A stretch of DNA of 47,088 nucleotides from Aliivibrio sifiae (GTDB lineage Bacteria > Pseudomonadota > Gammaproteobacteria > Enterobacterales > Vibrionaceae). Shown here piece by piece: positions 9,349-19,546 of the stretch. How positions within the stretch are numbered: position 1 is the stretch's first letter; each line of letters starts with the position of its first letter. The position numbers and the translations under genes are program-made. The stretch covers positions 169,124 to 216,211 of the forward strand of contig NZ_MSCO01000003.1 of NCBI RefSeq assembly GCF_002954705.1, in the 5' to 3' direction. The notes under the pieces were generated by a model. The model searched no databases and had not been told where the DNA came from. It was given only the letters and a program-made list of their open reading frames with translations.

Positions 9349-9385
9349 TATAGTTTCTAGTTAGCGCAGCGTATAGTCTCTAGTC
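9349..9385. repeat. Family B repeat encoding the coaBC C-terminus
   Basis: The core tagttagcgcagcgtatagt lies across the coaBC stop. On the coding strand it reads CTA GAG ACT ATA CGC TGC GCT AAC TAG, giving LETIRCAN and then stop. Confidence 0.75.
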
Positions 9386-10586
9386 TTTCAACTACTTCCA
9401 ACATAATCGCCTTACTCAACTCAGATTTCGTCGTTAACGGTAATGCTTTATCTCCATTTTTCCAATATAGGTGGAGGGCATTATTATCGCTATTAAAACC
9501 TTGTCCCTTAATTGAGACATCATTAGCGCAGATCATATCGAGTTTTTTACGTTCTAATTTACTGCGTGAATACTTTTCAACATCTTGAGTTTCAGCAGCA
9601 AAACCCACGGTAAATGGACGTTTTTCTGTCATAGCAGCAACAGAAGCGACAATGTCAGGGTTTTTCACCATATGAATCGTCATGCCATCTTCATCAGCAT
9701 TTTTCTTTAGTTTTTGTTCTGAAATTAAGCTTGCTTTAAAATCAGCGACAGCAGCGCATGCAATAAATATAGAGTGTGTTCCCGCATTATCCATTACTGC
9801 GTTATGCATTTGTTCAGCACTTTCTACATCAATGCGTTCAACATTATCAGGTGTTACTAAATTCACAGGACCGCTAACAAGAGTGACCTTTGCACCTAAC
9901 TTTGCGGCGGCATCGGCAATCGAAAACCCCATTTTTCCAGAGCTATGGTTTGAGATGTAGCGAACGGGATCAAGTGCTTCTCTAGTTGGTCCGGCAGTAA
10001 TGAGTAAAGAAAAGCCTTGAAGTAGCTTCTCATCATTTGTGTGAAAGAAATCCTCACATAAATGTACTAAATCCATTGGCTCAAGCATTCTGCCCATACC
10101 GACATCGCCACACGCTTGTTGGCCAGCTGCAGGTCCCCAGATATTCATACCACGACGAGAAAGAGTCGCAATGTTCTCTTGTGTTGCAATATTCGAATAC
10201 ATTTGTTGATTCATCGCAGGAGAAACCGCAATCGGAGAATCAGTCGCAAGCACTAGTGTTGATAACAAATCATTGCCCATTCCAGCAGCCATACGAGCAA
10301 TTAAATCGGCAGTGGCAGGTGCGATTAGTACAATATCAGCCCACTTCGCTAATTCGATATGCCCCATTGAAGCTTCTGCAGCAGGATCTAATAAACTGTC
10401 AGCAACAGGGTGGCCAGAAACGGCTTGCATCGTTAAAGGGGTGATGAACTCTTTTGCTGCGGTAGTCATCACAACGCGAACTTCTGCCCCACGTTCAATA
10501 AGTCGACGAGTTAGCTCTGCACATTTATATGCAGCAATGCCGCCACTAATACCAAGAAGGATTCGTTTCCCTGAGAGAGATGCCAT
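9357..10586 (-). CDS. coaBC: Bifunctional phosphopantothenoylcysteine decarboxylase / phosphopantothenate-cysteine ligase
   Basis: Two consecutive coenzyme A biosynthesis steps: cysteine ligation to phosphopantothenate (CoaB) and decarboxylation to 4'-phosphopantetheine (CoaC). The N-terminal CoaC flavoprotein domain begins [16 protein letters not shown] and has the GHIEL histidine and the PAMNQQM motif. The C-terminal CoaB domain carries [20 protein letters not shown] and the VKNPDIV segment. The start at 10586 (409 aa, MASLSGKR) matches the E. coli protein (MSLAGKK) and has AAAGG about 11 bases upstream. An ATG at 10613 would add nine residues. The last eight residues are repeat-encoded. 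Confidence 0.95.
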   Translation of the reverse strand: MASLSGKRILLGISGGIAAYKCAELTRRLIERGAEVRVVMTTAAKEFITPLTMQAVSGHPVADSLLDPAAEASMGHIELAKWADIVLIAPATADLIARMAAGMGNDLLSTLVLATDSPIAVSPAMNQQMYSNIATQENIATLSRRGMNIWGPAAGQQACGDVGMGRMLEPMDLVHLCEDFFHTNDEKLLQGFSLLITAGPTREALDPVRYISNHSSGKMGFSIADAAAKLGAKVTLVSGPVNLVTPDNVERIDVESAEQMHNAVMDNAGTHSIFIACAAVADFKASLISEQKLKKNADEDGMTIHMVKNPDIVASVAAMTEKRPFTVGFAAETQDVEKYSRSKLERKKLDMICANDVSIKGQGFNSDNNALHLYWKNGDKALPLTTKSELSKAIMLEVVERLETIRCAN

Positions 10587-10811
10587 GACACTAATAACCT
10601 TTAAGTGATTCATCGTAATGCGCTAACCATATCATAAATCTTTTTTGTAGGGATGCACTTCAATCGGGAATTCACATGACAAAGCAAGTAAATGACGGAA
10701 AACATAATTGCAATCAAGGTTTGAACTAAGCCGAAGGGGAGCAAATGGAGAAGGCAGCCAATACAGATTGATCGTAACCTGTATAAATATCATTCACCGT
10801 ATGGGGCATTT

Positions 10812-11486
10812 ATGTCTTTAATGAACTTACCAGAAGAATCTCGCCCCAGAGAAAAGCTACTCGCATTAGGGCCAAAATCATTAACCGACGCTGAATTGTT
10901 AGCTATTTTTCTTCGCACCGGTATTAAGGGGATGAACGCGATCGAATTGGCTGATAAGTTATTAAAAGAGTTTGGATCCTTAAGAAAGTTATTAGGATCG
11001 AATGAAAGTGAATTTTGCAGCCATAAAGGATTAGGTTCTGCAAAATTTGCACAGCTACAAGCGGTAGTAGAAATGACGGAGCGCTATTTATTTGAAAAAA
11101 TTGAAAAAGAAGATGCTTTGACAAGTCCAGAGCATACTAAGCGTTATTTAACTCGAGTATTGAGAGATCGACACAGAGAGGCCTTTTATGTTCTTTTTCT
11201 TGATAATCAGCATCGAGTGCTTAAAGGAGAGGTATTATTTGAAGGAACAATCGATGCAGCAGCAGTTTATCCGAGAGAAGTTGTAAAAAGATCGATAGAT
11301 TATAATGCAGCCGCCATCATTTTAGCGCATAATCACCCATCTGGTGTCGCAGAGCCAAGTCAAGCTGACAGAAGGATAACAAAACGTATCTCAGATGCAG
11401 TAGAATTGGTGGATATCCGAGTCCTCGATCATTTTGTGATTGGTGATGGAGAAATAGTCTCTTTTGCCGAAAGAGGATGGATTTGA
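10812..11486 (+). CDS. radC: RadC-family JAB/JAMM domain protein
   Basis: Protein of 224 aa, divergent from coaBC. A helix-hairpin-helix-like N-terminal region ([19 protein letters not shown]) is followed by the JAB1/MPN metal-binding core, with HNHPSG and the distal S-x8-D (PSQADRRI) residues. The family was once linked to DNA repair in E. coli. It is now best regarded as a conserved putative metallo-hydrolase of unsettled role, often found on mobile elements too. Here it is the chromosomal housekeeping copy, between coaBC and rpmB as in E. coli. Confidence 0.93.
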   Translation: MSLMNLPEESRPREKLLALGPKSLTDAELLAIFLRTGIKGMNAIELADKLLKEFGSLRKLLGSNESEFCSHKGLGSAKFAQLQAVVEMTERYLFEKIEKEDALTSPEHTKRYLTRVLRDRHREAFYVLFLDNQHRVLKGEVLFEGTIDAAAVYPREVVKRSIDYNAAAIILAHNHPSGVAEPSQADRRITKRISDAVELVDIRVLDHFVIGDGEIVSFAERGWI

Positions 11487-11549
11487 GTGTTTTTTTAAGC
11501 AATTGAATAAAAAAAACACAAAAAACAGTAAAAATGACCCCTTAGGGTC

Positions 11550-11578
11550 TTGAGCAATGCGCATTCAGTTAGTATAAT
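11550..11578 (+). promoter_or_regulatory. rpmB-rpmG promoter
   Basis: A -35 TTGAGC (11550-11555), a 17-bp spacer and a -10 TATAAT (11573-11578) form a near-consensus sigma-70 promoter. The leader to rpmB is about 100 nt. A short GACCC/GGGTC hairpin lies just upstream (11536-11549). Confidence 0.85.
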
Positions 11579-11682
11579 GCGCGACCTTTGATAGCCTTGA
11601 ATTAGAACTTTCACATGAAATGCTCTAGTGGTTTTTTGCCACCAAGGTGATATCGAGCTGAAACGATTTGGAGAAGACAGCA

Positions 11683-11919
11683 ATGTCCCGAGTATGCCAA
11701 GTAACTGGTAAGCGTCCTGCAGTTGGTAACAACCGCTCACACGCAAAAAATGCCACCAAGCGTCGTTTTCTGCCGAACCTACAAACTCATCGTTTCTGGG
11801 TAGAAAGCGAAAAACGCTTCGTTAAACTTCGTCTTACCGCTAAAGGTATGCGTATCATTGATAAGAAAGGCATCGATGCCGTTCTTTCTGACATGCGTGC
11901 TCGTGGCGAGAACGTTTAA
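11683..11919 (+). CDS. rpmB: 50S ribosomal protein L28
   Basis: Ribosomal protein of 78 aa. It begins [20 protein letters not shown], the invariant L28 N-terminus. GGAGAAG stands about seven bases before the ATG at 11683. An in-frame upstream ATG (11668) would add five non-conserved residues and is rejected. It forms a two-gene operon with rpmG, with a 14-bp gap, as in E. coli. Confidence 0.97.
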   Translation: MSRVCQVTGKRPAVGNNRSHAKNATKRRFLPNLQTHRFWVESEKRFVKLRLTAKGMRIIDKKGIDAVLSDMRARGENV

Positions 11920-11933
11920 GAGGAATCTGAAAA

Positions 11934-12101
11934 ATGGCTAAAGGCGCACGTGAGAAAATCAAGTTAGTATCAACTGCTAACACTGGTCACTTCTACACAA
12001 CTGATAAGAACAAACGTAACATGCCTGGCAAAATGGAGATCAAAAAATTTGATCCTGTTGTACGTCAGCACGTTCTTTACAAAGAAGCTAAAATCAAGTA
12101 A
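11934..12101 (+). CDS. rpmG: 50S ribosomal protein L33
   Basis: Ribosomal protein of 55 aa, beginning [20 protein letters not shown] and ending YKEAKIK. The length and sequence match the standard gammaproteobacterial L33. There are no cysteines, so this is the zinc-independent (C-minus) form. It follows rpmB directly, with AGAGGAAT as ribosome-binding site, and is followed by a strong terminator. Confidence 0.97.
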   Translation: MAKGAREKIKLVSTANTGHFYTTDKNKRNMPGKMEIKKFDPVVRQHVLYKEAKIK

Positions 12102-12133
12102 TTCGATTACTGATTGCAACTTTGATAATATTG

Positions 12134-12164
12134 AAAACCCAGCCCTGTTGCTGGGTTTTTTTTT
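12134..12164 (+). terminator. rpmBG intrinsic terminator
   Basis: A 10-bp perfect stem (aaaacccagc / gctgggtttt) with a 6-nt loop is followed by a run of nine T. It lies 32 nt past the rpmG stop. Confidence 0.9.
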
Positions 12165-12177
12165 GGATTAAAGAAAG

Positions 12178-12280
12178 CGAAAGACGCAGCAAGTTGCTTG
12201 AGGTCGCTTCGCGAGAGACGGGCTTCGTCCTTGAGACACTACGCTTAAGAAGTGCTAGGGTTCAGAGGCACTTGCTTCTA
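12178..12280. repeat. Family C repeat block
   Basis: This contains acgcagcaagttgcttgagg, ttcgtccttgaga and gggttcagaggcactt. The same units occur near 2361-2405, 7060-7118, 13070 and 20745. It belongs to a repeat-only gap between the rpmG terminator and 12534; no gene was seen there. Confidence 0.6.
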
Positions 12281-12281
12281 G

Positions 12282-12350
12282 CTCCTCCCCTTTATCGGTA
12301 TAGTTACTTGGCTGATAAAGTAAATATAAGGGGAGGCTGGGAGGGGTTGC
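12282..12350. repeat. Family A repeat, single-arm copy
   Basis: A palindromic arm gctcctccccttta ... tataaggggaggctgggagg, almost the same as the copies at 13096-13168 and 20761-20830. Confidence 0.7.
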
Positions 12351-12358
12351 TAGTAAGG

Positions 12359-12416
12359 AACTAGAAACTATACGCTGCGCTAACTAGACCGCTTGGCTCC
12401 TATAAAATCAAAAGCA
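12359..12416. repeat. Family B repeat
   Basis: The ctagaaactatacgctgcgc core is followed by taactagaccgcttggctcc. It sits immediately after a family A arm, as at 13178 and near 20693/20871. Confidence 0.7.
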
Positions 12417-12469
12417 GTAGAGCAAAAATTTAGATTTATTGCGCTTGATAACAGCGTATACAAAACAGT

Positions 12470-12496
12470 TCTCTCCCCTTATTAAGGGGGAGGAGC
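12470..12496. repeat. Family A terminus fragment
   Basis: A short palindrome ctctccccttattaaggggg aggagc lies just upstream of the 12535 gene. A longer reading frame running through it from 12439 is not the real N-terminus. Confidence 0.55.
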
Positions 12497-12534
12497 AAAA
12501 AGCGCTCGTCCCTGCACTTAAAAAAGGATTTAAA

Positions 12535-12990
12535 ATGAAAAGACCATCACGTCGTAAATACAACAATATCCTCATGATTGCCGTTTTAGTTTTTATTGGC
12601 GTCCTACAAGCCCCTCAGTTAATTAAAACGTATCTATTAGAACCAGAACAAGCAGTTACAGTTAACACTGGCGTACAGCCTTTATTTGAGCGCGTTAAGC
12701 CGATTAAGAAAATGCACTTTGCAGATTATGATCTTGCTTCCGATACGTCAGAAGCAGATAACCAATTGATCGAGCGTTGGTTTACTCTTGAGGGAACATT
12801 ACTTACTGATGAATCTGTCAAAGTACTTAAAACTAAATTGCCCGCGCCAAGCTCTGTAGAGGTATGGTTTGAAAACCAAGAAGAGCCACAGCGAGTGACA
12901 ATCTACCAAGCTCCGAATTTTTGGATGATGCAGAATTGGCAAGGTGAATGGATAGCCGTGAGTGCAGAAGAAGGGTATTTGTTTAGATAG
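12535..12990 (+). CDS. Small single-pass membrane protein, unknown function
   Basis: Protein of 151 aa from the ATG at 12535, which has AAGGAT about eight bases upstream. A basic N-terminus (KRPSRRK) precedes one membrane segment at about residues 11-29 and a mainly polar region of about 120 residues predicted to be periplasmic. That region holds the conserved-looking RWFTLEGTLL and WMMQNWQGEWIAV stretches. I do not recognise a domain. It lies between rpmG and mutM, where other Vibrionaceae also appear to carry a short hypothetical gene (from memory). It is flanked on both sides by dispersed repeats. Confidence 0.7.
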   Translation: MKRPSRRKYNNILMIAVLVFIGVLQAPQLIKTYLLEPEQAVTVNTGVQPLFERVKPIKKMHFADYDLASDTSEADNQLIERWFTLEGTLLTDESVKVLKTKLPAPSSVEVWFENQEEPQRVTIYQAPNFWMMQNWQGEWIAVSAEEGYLFR

Positions 12991-13004
12991 AAGAGTAGGT
13001 GTGA

Positions 13005-13095
13005 GAGTCGAGGACGCTTCGCTCGAGGGACGAGGAAGAGCGAAAGAGCAGGATTCAGATCGCTGCGCTTGCAGATTTCAGAGGCACTTACTTCT
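13005..13095. repeat. Family C repeat block
   Basis: The units gaggacgcttcgctcgaggg, acgaggaagagcg and ggattcagatcgctgcgctt match 1934-1970 and others. The whole gap 12991-13399 is made of family C, A, B, B and C units; no gene was seen. Confidence 0.65.
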
Positions 13096-13168
13096 AGCTC
13101 CTCCCCTTTGCCGGCATAGTTACTTGGCTGATAATGTAAATATAAGGGGGAGGTTGGGAGGGCTTGCT
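13096..13168. repeat. Family A repeat, single-arm copy
   Basis: gctcctcccctttgccggca ... tataagggggaggttgggag, a close copy of 12282-12350. Confidence 0.7.
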
Positions 13169-13177
13169 AGTAAGTAA

Positions 13178-13217
13178 CTAGAAACGATACGCCGAGCTAA
13201 CTAGAAACTATAAGAGC
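13178..13217. repeat. Family B repeat
   Basis: actagaaacgatacgccgag followed by ctaactagaaactataagag. It is a diverged copy. Confidence 0.65.
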
Positions 13218-13267
13218 ATGTATGGTTGAAGTGGTAGGATAATTGGTTTCATGTGCATTCGCTTTTT

Positions 13268-13319
13268 ATCTTATAGGAGCGAAGCGGTCTAGTTAGCTTC
13301 GCGTATAGTTTCTAGTCTC
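13268..13319. repeat. Family B repeat, reverse orientation
   Basis: cttataggagcgaagcggtc followed by tagttagcttcgcgtatagt. It is inverted relative to the copy at 13178-13217. Confidence 0.65.
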
Positions 13320-13373
13320 TCAGCGATCACCTCTGAAACCTGCAAGGGAGCTTGCGACCGATCTGAACCCTAA
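13318..13373. repeat. Family C repeat
   Basis: ctctcagcgatcacctctgaaacctgc and agcttgcgaccgatctgaac. It resembles the reverse complement of the 13060-13090 and 40700-40740 units. Confidence 0.55.
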
Positions 13374-13399
13374 GTTCTTATTTTTAAAAAGGATCAAAA

Positions 13400-14218
13400 A
13401 TGCCAGAACTACCAGAAGTAGAAACCAGTCGCTTAGGAATAACACCGCATCTACAAGGCCAAACCATCAAAGCGATCACAATCAGAACAGAAAAACTGCG
13501 CTGGCCGATCCCACAAGAGCTACAAAAACTCGTAGGGCAAAGAATTCAATCCATTCGCCGTCGCGCTAAATACTTAATGATAGACACTCCAGAAGGCACA
13601 GCCATCATTCATCTTGGTATGTCGGGTAGTTTACGGATACTTGATGAGGCGATCCCACCAGCGAAACACGATCATGTGGACCTTGTTTTAGATAGCGGTA
13701 AGCTTCTTCGTTATAACGATCCTCGTAAGTTTGGTGCTTGGCTATATTCTGAAGTAGGCGTATCACACGATGTGCTTACTAAGCTTGGTCCAGAGCCACT
13801 TACTGATGTATTTAATACTAAATATCTAGCAGAAAAAGCAAAGAATAAAAAAGCTGTCGTAAAGCAGTTTATTATGAATAACGTCGTTGTGGTGGGAGTT
13901 GGTAACATCTACGCCAGTGAATCTCTTTTTATGGCAAAAATACACCCTAAAACACCAGTAGGCACATTGACGTTAGCCCAAATTGAACGATTAGTATCTG
14001 AAATTAAAAAAGTATTAGAAACGGCAATTAAGCAAGGCGGCACTACCTTAAAGGATTTTAATCAAGTTGATGGAAAGCCAGGATACTTTGCACAAGAATT
14101 GCATGTGTATGGACGTGCTGGAAAAGAGTGCTTAATTTGTCACTTACTTATTCAAGAAGAAAAAATTGGACAGAGAAATACATTTTGGTGTGAAAACTGC
14201 CAACCGTTTGACCTGTAA
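13400..14218 (+). CDS. mutM: Formamidopyrimidine-DNA glycosylase
   Basis: Base-excision repair enzyme of 272 aa that removes 8-oxoguanine and ring-opened purines and has AP-lyase activity. The N-terminal MPELPEVET supplies the catalytic proline (position 1 after Met removal) and glutamate. The helix-two-turn-helix region includes [15 protein letters not shown]-terminal zinc finger has four cysteines (CLIC ... CENC) with the QRN loop between them. AAAGGATC precedes the ATG. In Vibrionaceae it marks the housekeeping end of the LPS core locus, beside coaD. Confidence 0.96.
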   Translation: MPELPEVETSRLGITPHLQGQTIKAITIRTEKLRWPIPQELQKLVGQRIQSIRRRAKYLMIDTPEGTAIIHLGMSGSLRILDEAIPPAKHDHVDLVLDSGKLLRYNDPRKFGAWLYSEVGVSHDVLTKLGPEPLTDVFNTKYLAEKAKNKKAVVKQFIMNNVVVVGVGNIYASESLFMAKIHPKTPVGTLTLAQIERLVSEIKKVLETAIKQGGTTLKDFNQVDGKPGYFAQELHVYGRAGKECLICHLLIQEEKIGQRNTFWCENCQPFDL

Positions 14219-14253
14219 ATTATTATCAAAATACAAATAACATAGAGAGTTAG

Positions 14254-16233
14254 ATGAATTTTCAAGAAAATTATAAACAACTGAGTCGAGTCATTTGGTT
14301 ATCTGTTTTTATTGCTGTGACGATACTTTGTGTTGGGCGGTTGATCTTCTTATTTAATATTGCAGATAGTGCGGAGCTTGCTCAGCGAAGTACAGATCTG
14401 TGGCGTGCTTTGTTTATAGGCCTTCGTTTTGATTTGAAAGTTGTAGTTATCGGTTTTGCACCGTTATTACTTATTGGTTTAATTGTTGCCGCTTTTCCAA
14501 GACTCTATCGAATATTGGCAAAAATTTTCCCTTGGTATGCAGGGCTTATTTTCTTTTTAGTTACCGGTTTTTCAATTGGTAATTATTACTATTATCTTAC
14601 TTATGGTAATCATATTGATGTCTTTATCTTTGGTTTAGCTGATGATGACACCAAAGCAGTATTGGCGAATGCATGGGCTGATTATCCTATTTTCTTATCT
14701 TTTATGAGTAGTGTCATTGTGGCTTTTCTTTCCGCGATTCTTGTTCGTTTCGCGATAAAGAAAATGGCGTTATGGTCGTGGAAACCACAGCATAAAGGAC
14801 TTACTGGCATCTCTGTTATTGCGATGATTTTAACCGTATTCTTTTTTGCTAGAGGTACATTAGGTTCTCATCCATTAAAACGTTACCACGCTCAAGTATC
14901 TGATTCTAAAATTTTAAATAGCATTACACCTAACGGCTTAGTTGCTCTTGAGTGGGCGAAAAGTGATTATAAAGAGCAAAATAAATTTCACTCGGTCAGT
15001 AAAGCCCAACTTGAAGAACAATTTAAAAAAGTTGTCGGTAATACAACCGGTCAATTTAGAACACCCTATAATGCCTATTTAGCAGAGAATAAGCCTCATG
15101 TTGTAATGACTCTAATGGAAGGTATGGGAATGAACGTATTGGTTGAAGATGATTATCCAGAGAATGATCTTTTAGGTGCATTACGACCTGCTTTTGAGTC
15201 TGATTTTGTGTTTACTCGATTTTTAGCAGAAACAACCGCAACCATTAACTCCTTAGTAAATATGCTAGGCCAAAGTAACGTTCCTACAATCAGTCATTCT
15301 TCTGCACAAAAAGTACAAGTTGCAGCAGCAGCAGCTCGACCTTATAAAGAGGCGGGTTATAAAACCATTTTTATTACGGCAACTAATGGAATGTGGCGGA
15401 ATGTTGCGAATTATTTACCATCTCAAGGGTTTGATGAAATCCTTGATGAAAATGCGATATTAAAAGCATTTCCAGAAGCTGAGGAGTTTCGAGGAGAGTG
15501 GGGGTTATCTGATGAATATACTTTTAAGTTAGCTGAGAAAGTATTGAAAGAAGCGAAACAACCACTGATGATTTATATTCTCACTATTACGAATCACACG
15601 CCTTATCAAGCACCTGAAAATTATGATGTTAAGCCATTAAAAGTCAGCGAACGCTTACTTAATCGAATGAAAAAGGGCGAGGAAGAGGCCACTCGATTGT
15701 ATGAAACTTATCAATATGCAAATAATGCATTAGGTCAGTTTGTGGCAGATATAAAAGCATCTCCATTAGGTAACTCAACATTAATAGCAGCTACAGGGGA
15801 TCATAAGTTGAGAGGGTTTACGATGAAGTACCCTGAGGATCTTGCAGTGACTAACTCGGTACCATTCTATCTTTATGTGCCTAAAGAAATTAAAGAAAAA
15901 GTAGAGTATCAATACAACAAAGAACGCGTTGGCTCTCATAAAGATATCTTTCCAACTTTATATGCTTTTAGTTTATCTGATGCTAATTATTACAGTTTAG
16001 GCGGTGCTAATTTACTAGGAATGGATTCAACACCACGTTTTGGCTACCACCCAGAAATGACATATACCGATAAAGGTGTGTATTTAAATGCATATCCTGA
16101 AAAATTATATTCTTGGACATCTGAGCTTGAGGTGGATAAGACTTTTACATCTAATGAGAAAATACATATTGGACCGGAGTACCATCAATTACAGACGTTG
16201 TATATTAATGGGCAGATAAAAGGTACAAAGTAA
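14254..16233 (+). CDS. LtaS/OpgB-like sulfatase-fold phosphotransferase, inner membrane
   Basis: Protein of 659 aa with about five N-terminal membrane segments (residues 14-35, 63-82, 93-112, 145-166, 184-200) and a large periplasmic alkaline-phosphatase-superfamily domain from about residue 280. Candidate metal and nucleophile residues are Glu289 (MEGMG), a Thr in ETTAT (327-330), His448 (TNHTPY) and Asp516-His517 (TGDHK). This architecture matches the LTA synthase/phosphoglycerol transferase family. In a Gram-negative LPS locus it probably transfers a phospho-headgroup (glycerol- or ethanolamine-phosphate) to a periplasmic glycan or LPS; the substrate is unknown. It lies 35 bp after mutM with no terminator between. 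A bidirectional terminator follows. Confidence 0.8.
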   Translation: MNFQENYKQLSRVIWLSVFIAVTILCVGRLIFLFNIADSAELAQRSTDLWRALFIGLRFDLKVVVIGFAPLLLIGLIVAAFPRLYRILAKIFPWYAGLIFFLVTGFSIGNYYYYLTYGNHIDVFIFGLADDDTKAVLANAWADYPIFLSFMSSVIVAFLSAILVRFAIKKMALWSWKPQHKGLTGISVIAMILTVFFFARGTLGSHPLKRYHAQVSDSKILNSITPNGLVALEWAKSDYKEQNKFHSVSKAQLEEQFKKVVGNTTGQFRTPYNAYLAENKPHVVMTLMEGMGMNVLVEDDYPENDLLGALRPAFESDFVFTRFLAETTATINSLVNMLGQSNVPTISHSSAQKVQVAAAAARPYKEAGYKTIFITATNGMWRNVANYLPSQGFDEILDENAILKAFPEAEEFRGEWGLSDEYTFKLAEKVLKEAKQPLMIYILTITNHTPYQAPENYDVKPLKVSERLLNRMKKGEEEATRLYETYQYANNALGQFVADIKASPLGNSTLIAATGDHKLRGFTMKYPEDLAVTNSVPFYLYVPKEIKEKVEYQYNKERVGSHKDIFPTLYAFSLSDANYYSLGGANLLGMDSTPRFGYHPEMTYTDKGVYLNAYPEKLYSWTSELEVDKTFTSNEKIHIGPEYHQLQTLYINGQIKGTK

Positions 16234-16242
16234 AACAATGAA

Positions 16243-16286
16243 AATAGACCGCACTCTTTATATGGTTAAAAAGAGGTGGTCTTAAT
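16243..16286. terminator. Bidirectional terminator between LtaS-like gene and coaD
   Basis: An imperfect stem pairs AGACC (16246-16250) and CTCTT (16254-16258) with AAGAG (16271-16275) and GGTCT (16278-16282), with a small internal bulge. A/T-rich sequence on both sides suits two convergent genes. Confidence 0.6.
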
Positions 16287-16315
16287 TTATTTAAATAGAT
16301 TTTTGGTTAAGTATG

Positions 16316-17850
<1,535 letters not shown>

Positions 17851-17855
17851 AGTCT

Positions 17856-18638
17856 TTACCAAACCTTATTAAAGTCTTCGTTTTCAAGAACTTTAGGATC
17901 GCGTTGATATTCAAGTAATTTAGCATATTTTAAGTAGCTATTAATTGCAGAACTTAACGCAACAGTCATACCGTCAACACCCCCTAAAAAACCTCTTTGA
18001 AGAATATATTTGCGAATGAATGCATTTAAACCATGAGCAAAAGGAGACAAGCTATTTGCACGTTTCCCTTTTTTATACATGATTTTTGCCGCTCGGCCAC
18101 TGAAGTTACGACCCGGCTTTGCAAATAATTGACCTAAATTTTCAAAAGAATAATGAATAATATCAGCATTGATGCGATCTGGATTTTTAGCTTGAACTGA
18201 TGCATGCTGTTTTACATCAGCAAAGCGTGTTTTTGTACGGTCATAAAGACGAATACAGAAATCAGGATACCAACCGCATTGCTTAACCCAACGACTGCCA
18301 ATGTAATTACGACGGCGGAAAGCAAAGGCATCATGCTTTGTCGAAGTTAAATCTAATGCTCTGATTGCATCGATCATTTCATCAGTTAAACGCTCATCTG
18401 CATCTAAGCTTAATACCCAATCATTAGCCGCATAATCAAGACCAACGTTTTTCTGGATGCCATCTCCAAGGTAATTTTGGGTGATAATTTTAGCACCAAG
18501 TTGCTCTGCAAGCTCTACGGTATTATCAGAACTATTTGAATCGACAATGATAATTTCAGAACAGACTTTTTGTAGAGATTGAATGCAATCTACAATATTT
18601 TTAGACTCGTTAAGAGTTATAACAATGCCAGTAATCAT
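17856..18638 (-). CDS. WaaE/LgtF-type GT2 glycosyltransferase, copy 1
   Basis: GT-A family 2 enzyme of 260 aa from the ATG at 18638 (AAAGG upstream; the frame also opens at a GTG at 18650). It has the DSNSSDNT substrate motif and a DAD metal motif (LDADE). The C-terminal part (KYILQRGFLGGVDGM) matches the core-type beta-1,4-glucosyltransferase family (WaaE/KdtX, LgtF), which acts on the inner-core heptose. It is about 35% like the next upstream gene by eye, so it is a tandem paralog. A possible promoter lies in the 104-bp gap between the two. Confidence 0.85.
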   Translation of the reverse strand: MITGIVITLNESKNIVDCIQSLQKVCSEIIIVDSNSSDNTVELAEQLGAKIITQNYLGDGIQKNVGLDYAANDWVLSLDADERLTDEMIDAIRALDLTSTKHDAFAFRRRNYIGSRWVKQCGWYPDFCIRLYDRTKTRFADVKQHASVQAKNPDRINADIIHYSFENLGQLFAKPGRNFSGRAAKIMYKKGKRANSLSPFAHGLNAFIRKYILQRGFLGGVDGMTVALSSAINSYLKYAKLLEYQRDPKVLENEDFNKVW

Positions 18639-18719
18639 AAAAGAGTACACCTTTAAAAATATTAATATGGTTCTATGAGTTAGCTCTGCGTAAAATAAGA
18701 TGTTTTGATTTTATTTGAT

Positions 18720-18749
18720 ATACTATTAAATACAGAGAGTTAAGTGCAA
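18720..18749 (-). promoter_or_regulatory. Possible promoter between the two GT2 paralogs
   Basis: On the minus strand, -35 TTGCAC (18744-18749) and -10 TAGTAT (18720-18725) are separated by 18 bp, in the AT-rich gap before GT2 copy 1. Supported by sequence match only. Confidence 0.4.
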
Positions 18750-18754
18750 ATATG

Positions 18755-19546
18755 TTAATGTTTTTTTTGTTTTTTTACATATTCCCTTAGCCATAGATCA
18801 ATATAACGAGTAAAAACAGTATTGGCACTAAGAATAGCTAATATCAAACCATGGCGACCATCTAAAAAACCACGTTTTAGGATATACATCTTAAAGAAGC
18901 GAAAAAAAGCATGAGAAATTGCACTACTCAAACTTGTTTTCTTTTTTCCTTCACGTTGATCTGCCCATGCTTTCATGTAATGACTTGTTTTTTTTGTATA
19001 TTGGTGTAATTCATCGTAAGTGTAATGTAATAGCCTACCATTTAAGAATTCTATTTTTAGACTCGTGGGAACTATCACACTCTCATGAACTAATGCATCG
19101 TTATATTGTGTTTTGTTGGTTTTATATAAGCGTAAAACCCAATCAGGAGACCAGCCTGAATGCTTAATTTTTTTTCCGAAAGCGGTACTTAAGCGATTCA
19201 CTTTATGAACGGTATTGGACTTATTGGCTTTTACTGCATTAAGCACGTCTTGTTTTAGCTCTGGTGTCACACGTTCATCAGCATCTAACCATAATACATA
19301 ATCAGAAGTGATATGTTGTTGTGCTAATTGACGTTGTTTACCAAAACCAGGCCACTCTTCATTTACTATGAACTTATCAGTAAAGCTTCGAGCAATTGCT
19401 TCTGTTGAATCGGTACTGCCTGAGTCCATAATAACTATCTCATCGACCCAGTCTGCAACGGTCTCAAGACAGGCTTTTAAATGTATTTCTTCATTTTTAA
19501 CAATAAGAGCAACCGCTAAGGTTGGAGGCGTTGTTGGTACTGTCAT
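18755..19546 (-). CDS. WaaE/LgtF-type GT2 glycosyltransferase, copy 2
   Basis: GT2 enzyme of 263 aa with DSGSTDST near residues 41-48 and the metal motif LDADE at 87-91. The C-terminal MYILKRGFLDGRHGL stretch corresponds to KYILQRGFLGGVDGM in copy 1. It fits the beta-1,4-glucosyltransferase family that extends heptose I of the inner core. From memory, V. cholerae carries one LgtF-like gene in the matching place. Its start shares a base with the stop of the heptosyltransferase gene, so it is probably coupled to it. Which copy keeps the ancestral activity is not evident. Confidence 0.85.
   Translation of the reverse strand: MTVPTTPPTLAVALIVKNEEIHLKACLETVADWVDEIVIMDSGSTDSTEAIARSFTDKFIVNEEWPGFGKQRQLAQQHITSDYVLWLDADERVTPELKQDVLNAVKANKSNTVHKVNRLSTAFGKKIKHSGWSPDWVLRLYKTNKTQYNDALVHESVIVPTSLKIEFLNGRLLHYTYDELHQYTKKTSHYMKAWADQREGKKKTSLSSAISHAFFRFFKMYILKRGFLDGRHGLILAILSANTVFTRYIDLWLREYVKKQKKH

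Noticed and set aside
10778-10800. Possible LexA box before radC (CTGTATAAATATCATTCA)
   Set aside because: Only the left half-site fits; the CAG right half is missing at the required spacing.
12122-12364. Open frame of 80 codons after rpmG
   Set aside because: It begins in the rpmBG terminator and runs entirely through family C and A repeats; no protein-like features.
12439-12534. Longer N-terminus for the gene at 12535
   Set aside because: The extra 32 codons cover a family A repeat fragment; the ATG at 12535 has a good ribosome-binding site and begins a normal membrane-protein N-terminus.
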